Shown here piece after piece: positions 1-7,496 of a stretch of 53,054 nucleotides of DNA. Each line of letters begins with the position of its first letter. Positions within the stretch are counted from its first letter, which is position 1. Source of the stretch: Chryseobacterium kimseyorum (GTDB taxonomy: Bacteria > Bacteroidota > Bacteroidia > Flavobacteriales > Weeksellaceae); NCBI RefSeq assembly GCF_025971945.1, contig NZ_JAPDHW010000018.1, forward strand, positions 1 through 53,054, written 5' to 3'. The notes below the pieces were generated by a model that worked only from the letters and a program-made list of their open reading frames with translations, ran no database searches and was not told the DNA's origin. Made by a program: the position numbers and the translations under genes.

Positions 1-95
1 CTATTTATATTATCCGGATTAATATTTAGATTTATTGGAGTTACAATATTGTTGGGAACATCAATATGGTGAAGAAAGAAATTTTTTAAGATCAT
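1..95 (-). CDS. Possible partial hypothetical protein at left edge
   Basis: An ATG at 95-93 on the minus strand opens a frame that runs off the left edge of the window with no stop, giving at least 31 residues (begins MILKNFFLHHIDVP). I do not recognise it. It lies downstream of the integrase remnant in the same direction and in the same decayed element, so it may be a real element gene or a chance open frame. There is too little sequence to decide. Confidence 0.2.
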   Translation of the reverse strand, partial: MILKNFFLHHIDVPNNIVTPINLNINPDNIN

Positions 96-183
96 GAGAA
101 TTTTTAATAGTTATCAATAGTTTTCTCAAATTTATTAATTTATTCTCAACAGATGTAAACTTTTTCTATATTTATAGTTTGTT

Positions 184-922
184 TTAGATTAAGTTTTCAT
201 TTATGCTAAAAACGGACTCCATGTCCATACTTCCCAGATAATGTCTTGTCACAGCCGTACTTGAATGGGATAACATTTCTGATATTTTATCTACAGAAAC
301 TCCTTGTCTTTTAAGAACAGTAGCATAAGAATCTCTAGCAGTTTTCAGTTGGAGAGTTAATGATAAGTCTAGACGTTCGGATATTTGTTTGAGGGATTTA
401 TTGACACTCTTTCTTACTTTTCGATTCATGTAATCAAAGTTTTCGTCGGTGTAACCATCTTTTAAAAATCCTAGTAAGAAAGGACTATTTTTATCACCAA
501 CTTTATTTATAATATTTTGTACTTTTTGATTTATCGGAACAACAATTTCCTGTCTCATTTTTTTTTCTAGTATTTTCTGTTTTCTTTCTGAAAAAAACAA
601 AACAGTTACCATTTCTCTGATCCCATCGTAGTCTTAAAAGATCGGCAAAGTTGATACCATTACAACGATACAATAATTCCCAAATATCACGAGCAAACTC
701 TTCGTCCTTACTCTGAAATTCATCTAAATTTATAATTTGTGATATTTCATTATTGGTAAAGACTTGTTTTTTCGGAAAATATTCACAAATAGAATAACCA
801 CCTTTTCCAAAAGGATAAAAGTAACCGGAAGGTATAATTTTTTTCTTCTTCATGAAATAATTTATTACCGTTCTTAATACGTCGCTTGATGATCTAAGTT
901 CCACTGGTGAAACTTTTAACAA
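184..922 (-). pseudogene. Tyrosine recombinase (integrase) remnant, frameshifted and 5'-truncated
   Basis: Two minus-strand frames together read as one phage-type integrase. The upstream frame (922-503) holds the end of the SAM-like core-binding domain (YFYPFGKGGYSI) and the start of the catalytic domain (LLYRCNGINFADLLRLRWDQ). The downstream frame (612-184) carries the catalytic end, including LSHSSTAVTRHYLGSMD with the helix around the nucleophile Tyr. The frames cross at an A9 run (T9 on the plus strand, 558-566), a typical slippage point. About the first 200 residues of a normal Bacteroidetes integrase are absent: homology stops near 893, where an unrelated nuclease fragment begins on the other strand. 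I infer an inactive gene left from an element inserted at the tRNA fragment at 1598-1643. The frameshift alone could be a sequencing error; the N-terminal loss could not. Confidence 0.8.
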
Positions 923-1268
923 GAAAGGAAAAACGGATATCTTAATTCAGGATATTAATGGTGAAATCATGTTTATTGTAGAATGTAAAATTTGGAAGGG
1001 ACAGTCTAAAATATTGGAATCCTTAAACCAATTATTTGATAGATACTTGAATTGGCGAACTGATAATTGTGCTCTAATATTTTTGAATAAAAACACAAAA
1101 AATGTAACTGATATTTTAGTAAAGATTAATACTAATATTACTGAACATCCACTTTTTAAAAATAATATTGAAAATTATAAAGAAAACGTTCAAACTTATT
1201 TGTTTAAACATCCTGCTGACAATAACAAAGACATCACATTAAATGTATTTCTATTTAATTGTTTTTAA
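897..1268 (+). pseudogene. 3' fragment of a PD-(D/E)xK nuclease-like protein
   Basis: An ATG at 969 would give a 99-residue protein, but the same frame stays open back to 861 and reads protein-like from about 897 (STGETFNKKGKTDILIQD). Including that part gives Asp of TDILI followed about 17 residues later by ECK, the spacing of a PD-(D/E)xK nuclease active site. The rest (QLFDRYLNWRTDNCALIF, then a HPLF block) resembles the C-terminal part of restriction-endonuclease-like hypothetical proteins of Bacteroidetes. The 5' part of the gene is missing, and the fragment abuts the truncated integrase on the opposite strand, so both look cut by one rearrangement. Function is inferred from the motif only. 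An expressed 99-aa product from 969 cannot be excluded but would lack the Asp. Confidence 0.5.
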
Positions 1269-1597
1269 CCTTTTGCGGTGTATGTTTATTTAATCCTTTG
1301 ATATTTGAATTAAGGTGAGAGAAGTTTAATCTAATAAATTATTTTTTTTCAAGTATTCTTTTTTTACAACAGTTTGTCAATTCGAATTCAGAAAAGTATA
1401 TTTACTATAACAGTTGGCAGTCCCGGTTTACCCTTTGAAAAAAAAGATTTCAACTACTCTTCAGTACCAAAATTGTTGCAAGATTTGGTGCAAGACTTTT
1501 TTGGTAGATGGTCATAGAACTGAATAAATCATCAAACAAAATAAAATATCCCCTTTTCTGTCCCCTTGATAAACAGAAGATTACGAAAATCCTGCAA
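1269..1597. other. Gene-free stretch inside the element remnant
   Basis: AT-rich sequence with no convincing gene. A minus-strand open frame covering 1450-1653 begins in the antisense of the tRNA fragment and has no protein-like features, so I do not call it. The stretch has no GGTCCCA 5' acceptor strand that could complete the tRNA fragment that follows. Confidence 0.5.
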
Positions 1598-1643
1598 TGA
1601 CTCATAATCAGGTGGTCCCTGGTTCGAGCCCAGGTGGGACCAC
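1598..1643 (+). other. tRNA 3' fragment (CAT anticodon loop), probable att site of an integrative element
   Basis: The sequence can be read as the 3' part of a tRNA. The anticodon loop CTCATAA is at 1601-1607. The T arm is at 1618-1634, with stem CCTGG/CCAGG and loop TTCGAGC. The acceptor 3' strand TGGGACC is at 1635-1641, followed by discriminator A and C. Only three pairs of the anticodon stem remain, and nothing upstream supplies the D arm or the 5' acceptor strand GGTCCCA. This is the expected trace when an element integrates in the 3' half of a tRNA gene: the functional tRNA is rebuilt at the far end and this copy is left beside the original tRNA terminator, which follows at 1648. The CAT anticodon suggests Met or Ile2. 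Confidence 0.7.
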
Positions 1644-1647
1644 AAAA

Positions 1648-1682
1648 AAGCACTTACAGCAATGTAGGTGCTTCTTTTTTTT
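1648..1682 (+). terminator. Rho-independent terminator after the tRNA fragment
   Basis: The arms AAGCACTTACA (1648-1658) and TGTAGGTGCTT (1663-1673) pair over 11 positions with one T-G wobble, a GCAA loop and then a C and a run of T. It sits five bases after the tRNA fragment, as expected for the original terminator of the target tRNA gene. Confidence 0.75.
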
Positions 1683-1728
1683 GTAGAAATTCTATGCTTT
1701 ACTTTACATTCGTAATGAAATTAAAAGC

Positions 1729-1766
1729 AAAATCCCCAGTTTAAAATAAAACTATGGGGATTTTTA
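1729..1766. terminator. Hairpin terminator, T-rich on both sides
   Basis: The arms AAAATCCCCA (1729-1738) and TGGGGATTTT (1755-1764) form a 10-bp stem followed by T on the plus strand. Read on the minus strand the stem ends in TTTTGCTTTT. It may therefore serve as a second tRNA terminator or as the terminator of the minus-strand gene ending at 1865. Confidence 0.55.
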
Positions 1767-1864
1767 TTAATATAAATGTTGATTTGGGTGTCTGTCTTTC
1801 AATTAACTTTTTGCAATTACTATGCCTTTATTATTTTAGAATAGCTGTAATGTATCTTTTGTAA

Positions 1865-2317
1865 CTATGATTGGTGTTCAAAATTATTCTGAGAGACAAT
1901 AGAGATCAATGAGGTTGATATTTTCTGTCTCTGGGCGTATGTGAATCCGAAAAGCTTGATCTTCACTGCGTATTTCCTGTTTCTTTTAGATCTGACTTTT
2001 AATACTAATGACGCAGATACAATATGTTGGTCGAAGTTGTAGTCACGAATGTAATTTTGTGGAAACTCAACGGCCGGAGAACTGAATTTTTTGAAACTGA
2101 AAGGATGTATTTTTCTAATCGTAACGCATCCGCCTGAGAATTCATAAGTCACAATTTTGATTTTGGTTAGGATAAAAATCAATAAAATAACTGCGACAAA
2201 ACATAAGCTGTCTAAAATAGTTTGGTTAATGAATGCAACGCTTACAAGTATCATGCTCATCATCAGTATGAGAGTATATGCAGTGATTTTTGCAATGGTG
2301 CAATTAGATACTTTCAT
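1865..2317 (-). CDS. Small membrane protein, two N-terminal helices, unknown function
   Basis: A 150-residue protein I cannot assign to a named family. Two adjacent hydrophobic helices occupy about residues 11-31 and 36-54 (SLCFVAVILLIFILTKIKIV is the second). A soluble basic domain of about 90 residues follows; it is rich in beta-like alternation and ends in an amphipathic helix. The layout, two helices and then a small beta domain starting with YEFSGGCVTIRK, resembles bacterial PH-like membrane proteins; the protein at 16142-16627 has a similar layout. The first Met at 2317 directly precedes the helices and is the likely start. It is monocistronic, with a hairpin about 100 bp downstream. 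Confidence 0.6.
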   Translation of the reverse strand: MKVSNCTIAKITAYTLILMMSMILVSVAFINQTILDSLCFVAVILLIFILTKIKIVTYEFSGGCVTIRKIHPFSFKKFSSPAVEFPQNYIRDYNFDQHIVSASLVLKVRSKRNRKYAVKIKLFGFTYAQRQKISTSLISIVSQNNFEHQS

Positions 2318-3144
2318 TTTTCTTAAATAGTGTTTATAACAGTTTAAATTATTTTTGAATACGCAGAACCGATAGGATTTATTTAATCAAAAACTTGGTG
2401 CTGCGGTATTATCAAAGATAAAAATCTTAAATATAATTTACACTATAATTTTTAAATAATATTTAATTATGATGTAAGTATTCGTAAATTTTTACATTTA
2501 TAAATGCGATAATGTTACTGGTAATTAATTAATTGTAAAATATATGCAGTTTTTGCCAGCTTTAATTATTTTATTAAATTTTTTGTTAAAACAGAATGAA
2601 TGATGGTCTAATGAGTGCCTGAAAAGGGAATTTGACGGATAATTTTCTTCAAATTTTTTGCGAAATTAGACGCACAGTTTGAGAATTATTAGGGGTGAGT
2701 TACTTCTAAACATCTAATCATATCTTTATTTAATTTGTCAATTCTGACAGATGATGCTGTTTATAAGTTGAGAAATATATCGATCTGAAACTTACTTCAC
2801 CTCCAACAGTCTTCGGGCGTAGAAATTCCTAGGAAAATGAAGCAATCCTGTAATATTGATAAATGAAGGCCGTGAATTTTAAAAGACGGATGTCTTCAGT
2901 ACTTTAGTTCCCTTATGGGACTTGTGAAATTAGACAGGGATTCAGACTTGTTATAATAGTTATCGGTTGAGAAAAATACAATTTCTAACATAGGAATGAT
3001 TCCGATGGATACTGCCTTGATAATAGAGAGGAATTTATCCTTTTCTTTTATGGCTCCTGAATTTAGAACGATTTCAGTATAGGAAGTCAGTTTGGTCTTA
3101 TGCAGTTAAATCTCTACTTTTTTTACAGTTGTTTGTCAAGCCAA
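2318..3144. other. 827-bp AT-rich spacer with a possible degenerate coding remnant
   Basis: No gene with a start codon is convincing here. On the minus strand a frame is open from 3105 to a TGA at 2896-2898 (about 69 codons). It reads protein-like in places (SIIKAVSIGIIPMLEIVFF) but has an in-frame stop just upstream and no ATG until 2991. It could be the tail of a decayed gene or chance. The rest shows no RNA gene or strong palindrome. Confidence 0.3.
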
Positions 3145-3276
3145 TTATAAAGATGAATCTTTACCTGCATTTTCCTTGGTCTGTCTTTTCAGTACTTTAT
3201 CAGCTCTCTTTTCTTTGGTGGTTTTCAATGCAACTGTTTTATCAGACTTCTTTTTGTTATCTTTTTCTTTTGACAT
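3145..3276 (-). CDS. 43-residue highly charged small protein
   Basis: ATG at 3276-3274, stop TAA at 3147-3145. The product is almost entirely polar: it starts MSKEKDNKKKSD and continues with KTTKEKRADKVLKRQTKE. Lys and Arg make up over a third of it and there is no Cys or Trp. It is predicted to be disordered or helical and possibly nucleic-acid binding; that is inference from composition. I recall similar short MSKEKDNKKK-type hypothetical proteins in Chryseobacterium but cannot name a family. It stands alone, convergent with nothing, upstream of the divergent AraC gene. It is short enough to be skipped by length cut-offs. Confidence 0.5.
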   Translation of the reverse strand: MSKEKDNKKKSDKTVALKTTKEKRADKVLKRQTKENAGKDSSL

Positions 3277-3403
3277 AATACTTTTTTTATAAAATTATAA
3301 AGTAAAGATGATTCATAAATTCCCCAAAGGCTTACAGCCGAGTTTGTTTTTATTGTATAATTCACAGATATTCAGAAACTAAACATAAATAAATACGTTT
3401 AAA

Positions 3404-3434
3404 ATTGGAAAGGTACATTTAATGACTAACTTTG
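3404..3434 (+). promoter_or_regulatory. Bacteroidetes-type promoter for the AraC gene
   Basis: ATTG at 3404-3407, a 19-bp spacer, then TAACTTTG at 3427-3434. This matches the known Bacteroidetes sigma-ABfr pattern (TTG around -33, TAnnTTTG around -7) exactly in the -7 element and in spacing. Transcription would start near 3440, about 55 bases before the AraC start at 3496. The leader contains a short out-of-frame ORF starting at ATG 3466 (MTAKHCHTAANEDLYK...), which stops at 3537, inside the AraC coding region. Confidence 0.6.
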
Positions 3435-3495
3435 AAATTGCATAAGGATAAGTTGAGTATTTCAATGACGGCTAAGCATTGTCATACCGCAGCAA

Positions 3496-4056
3496 ATGAA
3501 GATCTATATAAAATATATGGTAAGTCTTCGGTGTAAAATGGTGGTGCACGAAGAATTAAACAGCTTAGGATTAAAACACGCAGTTGTTGACCTTGGTATG
3601 GTAGAATTGATGGAAGACATCAATCCGATACAGAGAGCGGTTTTGAAAGAAAATCTCCTAAAATCCGGTCTTGAAATGCTGGATGACAAAAAAAGCATTC
3701 TTATACAGAAGATAAAGAACGTGGTCATTGAAATGGTTCATTATTCCGAAGAATTGCCGAAAGAGAATTTTTCAGATTATATCAGTAAAAAATTGGGATA
3801 TGACTACACCTATCTTGCCAATACGTTTTCAGAGGTGAAAGGCATTACGATACAGCAATTTATCATTATCAATAAGATTGAAAAGGTGAAAGAACTTCTT
3901 CTCTATAATGAGCTCAATCTCACCGAGATCTCATATAAGCTCAATTACAGCAGTGTAGCACATTTATCAAACCAGTTTAAGAAAATTACAGGGCTGTCTC
4001 CAACTTATTATAAACAGCTGAAGCTAAAACGCAAAGATAATCTTGAAGATTTGTAG
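3496..4056 (+). CDS. Small AraC-family transcriptional regulator with HMA-like N-terminal domain
   Basis: A 186-residue DNA-binding regulator. Residues about 1-65 (MKIYIKYMVSLRCKMVV...) match the ferredoxin/HMA-like N-terminus of a short AraC class common in Bacteroidetes. The C-terminal ~95 residues hold two helix-turn-helix units (YISKKLGYDYTYLANTFSEV, then LTEISYKLNYSSVAHLSNQF) and the family signature ending KKITGLSPTYYK. Members of this class as I recall them carry a CxxC pair at the position that here reads S10-L-R-C13, so a metal or thiol site may be lost. The start at 3496 fits family N-termini and the promoter at 3404-3434. Its target is unknown; it is too far from the pectin locus to assume a link. 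Confidence 0.8.
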   Translation: MKIYIKYMVSLRCKMVVHEELNSLGLKHAVVDLGMVELMEDINPIQRAVLKENLLKSGLEMLDDKKSILIQKIKNVVIEMVHYSEELPKENFSDYISKKLGYDYTYLANTFSEVKGITIQQFIIINKIEKVKELLLYNELNLTEISYKLNYSSVAHLSNQFKKITGLSPTYYKQLKLKRKDNLEDL

Positions 4057-4428
4057 TGAGAGTGATCAGCAAAAATAATGAGGAGTATATCAATTATATA
4101 GTTTCAATCACGATAAAACTTTTATAATCAAAGTATTACAGTTTTTTTTAAATTAAAAAAGGATAAGAATTTTCATTCTTATCCGATTATCCCCGTCATC
4201 TGTGTTGTATGGTTAGTGATCTCTATAGTTGTGGTATTTTTTGAATTATCAATTAATATACTGCAAAGTTGAAATAAAAAATGAAAGTCTCTTTGTAAAT
4301 GATTACGAAATGTTTACACAATTCATTGTTTTAAGGATGGCTGAACGAAATTTAAAGTTAATGTAATCTTCCGGCAATCTTCGGTTGATGCTGATGATTT
4401 ATCTTTATCGATTAAATTTTCTGTTTCG
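4057..4428. other. 372-bp spacer between AraC and metallophosphoesterase genes
   Basis: Holds one perfect hairpin: GGATAAGAAT at 4161-4170, loop TTTC, ATTCTTATCC at 4175-4184. It is preceded by A-rich sequence and not followed by T on the plus strand, so the T tract lies on the minus-strand side although no minus-strand gene ends here. It may still stop AraC transcripts weakly. No clear promoter motif for the gene at 4429 was found. Confidence 0.5.
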
Positions 4429-6228
4429 ATGAGGCTTTCCAAATATATTTTCTTTCTGCTTATATTTTCATTTACTTTAACAGATGCCCAACAAAAACCG
4501 GTAAAGATCGCTTTTCTGGCGGACGTTCATTTTCAGGATTTGTATGGTAACTTCTCAGATAATGATTTCAAAGGAGCGGAAAATCCCAAGACGAAAAAGA
4601 AAACGCTTCTAAGAACGATGGATGCGCAGCTGCATTCCACAAGAATCTTTAATGAAAATTATTTTGCTTTTTTGGCTGCTTTAGATGATATTGTAAAAAG
4701 AGGAATTAAAATCGTCGCTCTTCCCGGTGATTATACGGATGACGGACAGGCCTACAATCTTCGTGGACTCGGGAAAATACTTAACGATTATCAGAATAAA
4801 TATGAAATGAGGTTTTTTATCACCACTGGAAATCACGATCCGGTAAGTCCGTTTTTGAAAGACGGCGGGAAATCTGATTTTTTAGGTGAAAATGGAAGTC
4901 CCGTTAATATTTTCAGCGATAAAGATTTAGTTCAAAACAAAGGTCAGGAAACCATTATTACCAAAGATATCGCCATGTCTGGTTATCTCGAAATAATGAA
5001 TAACCTGCAGCAATTTGGGTTTTCTCCTTCTGAAAAAGATATATTCTGGCAGACTCCTTTTGACGGTGTTTCTTACCAAAACTACACGTATAAAAATGCT
5101 TTAAAATCTGCTGAATATTCCAACAGGATGTACGAAGTCATGCCGAGGTTTAAGGTTCCTGATTTAACTTATGTTGTTGAACCGACTAAAGGAATCTGGC
5201 TTTTGGCGATTGACGGAAATACATACATACCAAAAAACATCAGTGGAAATCCAAAAGACCCCGATAACTTTCATGGCGCTTCCGTGGGATACAATAATGT
5301 ACTGTCAAATAAAAAACATCTGATCGACTGGGTGAAAAAAATCTCAGATGAAGCAGAAAAAAATCACAAAGTTCTGATCGCATTTACACATTATCCGATG
5401 TTGGATTACAATGACGGAGCATCGGAAGAGATCAAAAATTTATTAGGTGAAAGTAAATGGCAGCTCGACAGAAATCCGGACAGTAAAGTTGCTGAGGTTT
5501 TTGCAGAAGCGGGACTGAGACTTCATTTTGCAGGCCACATGCATATCAATGATACCGGAATCAAAAAGTTTGAAAACGGAAAGATGCTCGTCAACATTCA
5601 GGTACCTTCGCTGGCGGCTTACCTTCCGGGATATAAAATTCTGACTGTCAATTCTCCGGATGATTTTGATGTGGAAACTGTTTCTATCACAGATGTTCCA
5701 AGATATGATGAACTTTTTCCACTTTATCAGAAAGAATATCAGGTTTTAAATAGTCAGAAAAAGAAAGATATCTGGAATGCTGATATTTTAAAAACAAAGA
5801 ATTATAAAGATTTCACTTTATTCCATTTGAAAGAGTTGGTGCGGCTGAGATTTGTTCCGTCAGACTGGCCTGAAGATTTTATTGAAAAGGCAAAAAAACT
5901 TTCCGGGGAAGATTTACTTTTTTTAAGTCAAAGCAAAAAAATATCAGACAAAAATTCAAAGAAATTTAAAAATTGGAATTTTGAATATGCCTTACTGAAT
6001 CTTTATCAATTGCAATCGGCCGACGAACTTGCAAAGAAAGATATTTCTGAAAAACGACTTTCTCAGTTCAAAATTTTGCACCACAATTTCGAAAAACTGA
6101 ATACGGATAATCCGTTTATTAAGCAGCTGAAAATATTTTTTGCGATTTTAAATAAATTAGCTTCCGGTGATCCTGCAGATCATTTTAAAATTGATTTTAA
6201 GAAAGGAGAGATTTACCGGCTGAAATAA
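4429..6228 (+). CDS. Secreted metallophosphoesterase (calcineurin-like)
   Basis: A 599-residue exported phosphoesterase. A signal peptide covers about residues 1-20 (FFLLIFSFTLTDAQQ). The metallophosphatase motifs appear in order: D32-x-H34 (FLADVHF), GDYTDDG with D101, GNHDP with N135 and H136, a later THYPM block, and FAGHMHIND holding the final GHxH. The set is complete, so an active two-metal enzyme is expected in the periplasm or outside the cell. Residues after about 420 form a mostly helical extension of unknown role, longer than the core family needs. The substrate cannot be read from sequence. Its stop codon touches the stop of the convergent GLPGLI gene with no spacer, so the two share a termination region. 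Confidence 0.85.
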   Translation: MRLSKYIFFLLIFSFTLTDAQQKPVKIAFLADVHFQDLYGNFSDNDFKGAENPKTKKKTLLRTMDAQLHSTRIFNENYFAFLAALDDIVKRGIKIVALPGDYTDDGQAYNLRGLGKILNDYQNKYEMRFFITTGNHDPVSPFLKDGGKSDFLGENGSPVNIFSDKDLVQNKGQETIITKDIAMSGYLEIMNNLQQFGFSPSEKDIFWQTPFDGVSYQNYTYKNALKSAEYSNRMYEVMPRFKVPDLTYVVEPTKGIWLLAIDGNTYIPKNISGNPKDPDNFHGASVGYNNVLSNKKHLIDWVKKISDEAEKNHKVLIAFTHYPMLDYNDGASEEIKNLLGESKWQLDRNPDSKVAEVFAEAGLRLHFAGHMHINDTGIKKFENGKMLVNIQVPSLAAYLPGYKILTVNSPDDFDVETVSITDVPRYDELFPLYQKEYQVLNSQKKKDIWNADILKTKNYKDFTLFHLKELVRLRFVPSDWPEDFIEKAKKLSGEDLLFLSQSKKISDKNSKKFKNWNFEYALLNLYQLQSADELAKKDISEKRLSQFKILHHNFEKLNTDNPFIKQLKIFFAILNKLASGDPADHFKIDFKKGEIYRLK

Positions 6229-7068
6229 TTATTTCTTTTTAGATTTTCCTCTTTTTTTTAGAATGTCAATCTCGATAATATTATTGTCTTTACTGATTTT
6301 TTCCAACATCATCTTTTTACTTTCACGGATAATCTGTTCGCCGGTTTTGAAGTTTCCTTCAGAATCTCTCTGATCTGGAATTCTGCCAATAAGATGTGCT
6401 ACAGGGTCAGCTCTGTTTTGAAGGTAAGCTTTTACAAATCCGCTGTAATCGACTTTTATCTCCCCAAAATCGTCTTTACGACTGGGATACTGAAAAGCGG
6501 CTGTCCTGTTTTTAATGCCTTTTAAAACCAATTTGTGACTTAAAGTGGTGTCTTCAATTTTAAGAATCAATCCTGGTAAACCATGAAATTTATACGGTCC
6601 ATCCTGAATGGGAATATCTTTAGCGAACCATGCAACCCATGTTCTGCCTCCAAATTCTGTCGTCGCTTTTTGAACCTTATAGTTTAATATTTCATCAAAT
6701 TCATTTGACAGATTCCATTTCAAATCTACCTTCTGGCTAACCTGATATTTCGAAAATGCAATTATGGTTTCAAAAGACACTTTATTATTCTTCAAATCCT
6801 TTATGTCAATTTCAGCGATATTGTATAAAATCGGCATTACCATCAGTCCTTTTTTGCTTTCTGCATTTATTGTAGAATCTGAAATGTATTTTTTTAAACT
6901 GTAGTAATAAGATTTATCCTGATCAAAATTGAGAATCATAATTTCTGTGCTTATATTTCCCCGATCGGCAGAATCTGATATAAATTGATATTCGTATGTG
7001 AATTCTTTATTTTGTGCACAAAAGAGCGCAAAACATAAAATGCACAAAAGACTTAAGTATAATTTCAT
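6229..7068 (-). CDS. GLPGLI family exported protein
   Basis: A 279-residue exported protein with a short signal peptide (LCILCFALFCAQ). It contains the family hallmark GPYKFHGLPGLILKIED at about residues 157-173, preceded by the GGRTWVAWFAKDIPI block. The family (Pfam GLPGLI, formerly Porph_ging) is confined to Bacteroidetes and has no agreed function; members are secreted or envelope-bound. The tail is very basic (ILKKRGKSKKK). It is the last gene of a minus-strand group made of a broken small lipoprotein gene, a thioredoxin-like protein and a small secreted protein, all apparently exported, which suggests an envelope-related role. Confidence 0.85.
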   Translation of the reverse strand: MKLYLSLLCILCFALFCAQNKEFTYEYQFISDSADRGNISTEIMILNFDQDKSYYYSLKKYISDSTINAESKKGLMVMPILYNIAEIDIKDLKNNKVSFETIIAFSKYQVSQKVDLKWNLSNEFDEILNYKVQKATTEFGGRTWVAWFAKDIPIQDGPYKFHGLPGLILKIEDTTLSHKLVLKGIKNRTAAFQYPSRKDDFGEIKVDYSGFVKAYLQNRADPVAHLIGRIPDQRDSEGNFKTGEQIIRESKKMMLEKISKDNNIIEIDILKKRGKSKKK

Positions 7069-7136
7069 GAGTTTAAATCCGTTTTAAAATAATAAAGATT
7101 CAGGTTGATAAAGTTTAATTTTTTCTGATCAATAAT

Positions 7137-7451
7137 TTAGGCAATCTTCCCAGAATCATAAACTTCACAGGCAAAGCAGTATAAATCTCTTCGCCAGACA
7201 CGGTTGATTTTATAATTTAAAACAGCATTAATTTCGCGAACGATATCTATATTTTGTGCGAGAGTGGCAGTGTCTTTTTGTTGTTCAGAAGAAACCTTTT
7301 TGTGCTCAGTAGTTTCATCCGTTTTCGCGACCTTTTCAGAGTTAGTTTGATTTTTTTTGTTTTGTGAGATGGCTGCAGTATCCGACGATTTTTTTTGAGC
7401 AGAAAAAATGGTGAAAATGAAGATCAGCAAAAAGCTTAAATTTAATTTCAT
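7137..7451 (-). CDS. Small secreted low-complexity protein with C-terminal CxxC
   Basis: I use the Met at 7451 rather than an in-frame one at 7472, because it starts the signal peptide directly (MKLNLSFLLIFIFTIFSAQ). The product is 104 residues. After the signal, about 50 residues are rich in Lys, Ser, Thr, Glu and Gln and probably disordered. The C-terminal part (INAVLNYKINRVWRRDLYCF, then ACEVYDSG) looks folded and contains one CFAC pair. I do not recognise a family. It lies 45 bp downstream of the thioredoxin-like gene on the same strand; its Cys pair makes it a conceivable partner of that protein, but this is speculation. Confidence 0.55.
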   Translation of the reverse strand: MKLNLSFLLIFIFTIFSAQKKSSDTAAISQNKKNQTNSEKVAKTDETTEHKKVSSEQQKDTATLAQNIDIVREINAVLNYKINRVWRRDLYCFACEVYDSGKIA

Positions 7452-7496
7452 AGATGTTAAATTGTTTCTCAATTTAGTGAAAATTTCAATAGTTTT

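Noticed and set aside
1450..1653. Minus-strand open frame of 67 codons starting MLFCGPTWARTRDHLIMSH
   Set aside because: Its start is the antisense of the tRNA fragment; GPTWARTRD is a well-known false translation of tRNA sequence, and the rest has no protein-like features.
3496..4056. AraC protein as the pectin-locus regulator
   Set aside because: It is over 12 kb away with unrelated genes between, and the sites near susC and kduI look like LacI-type operators, not AraC direct repeats.
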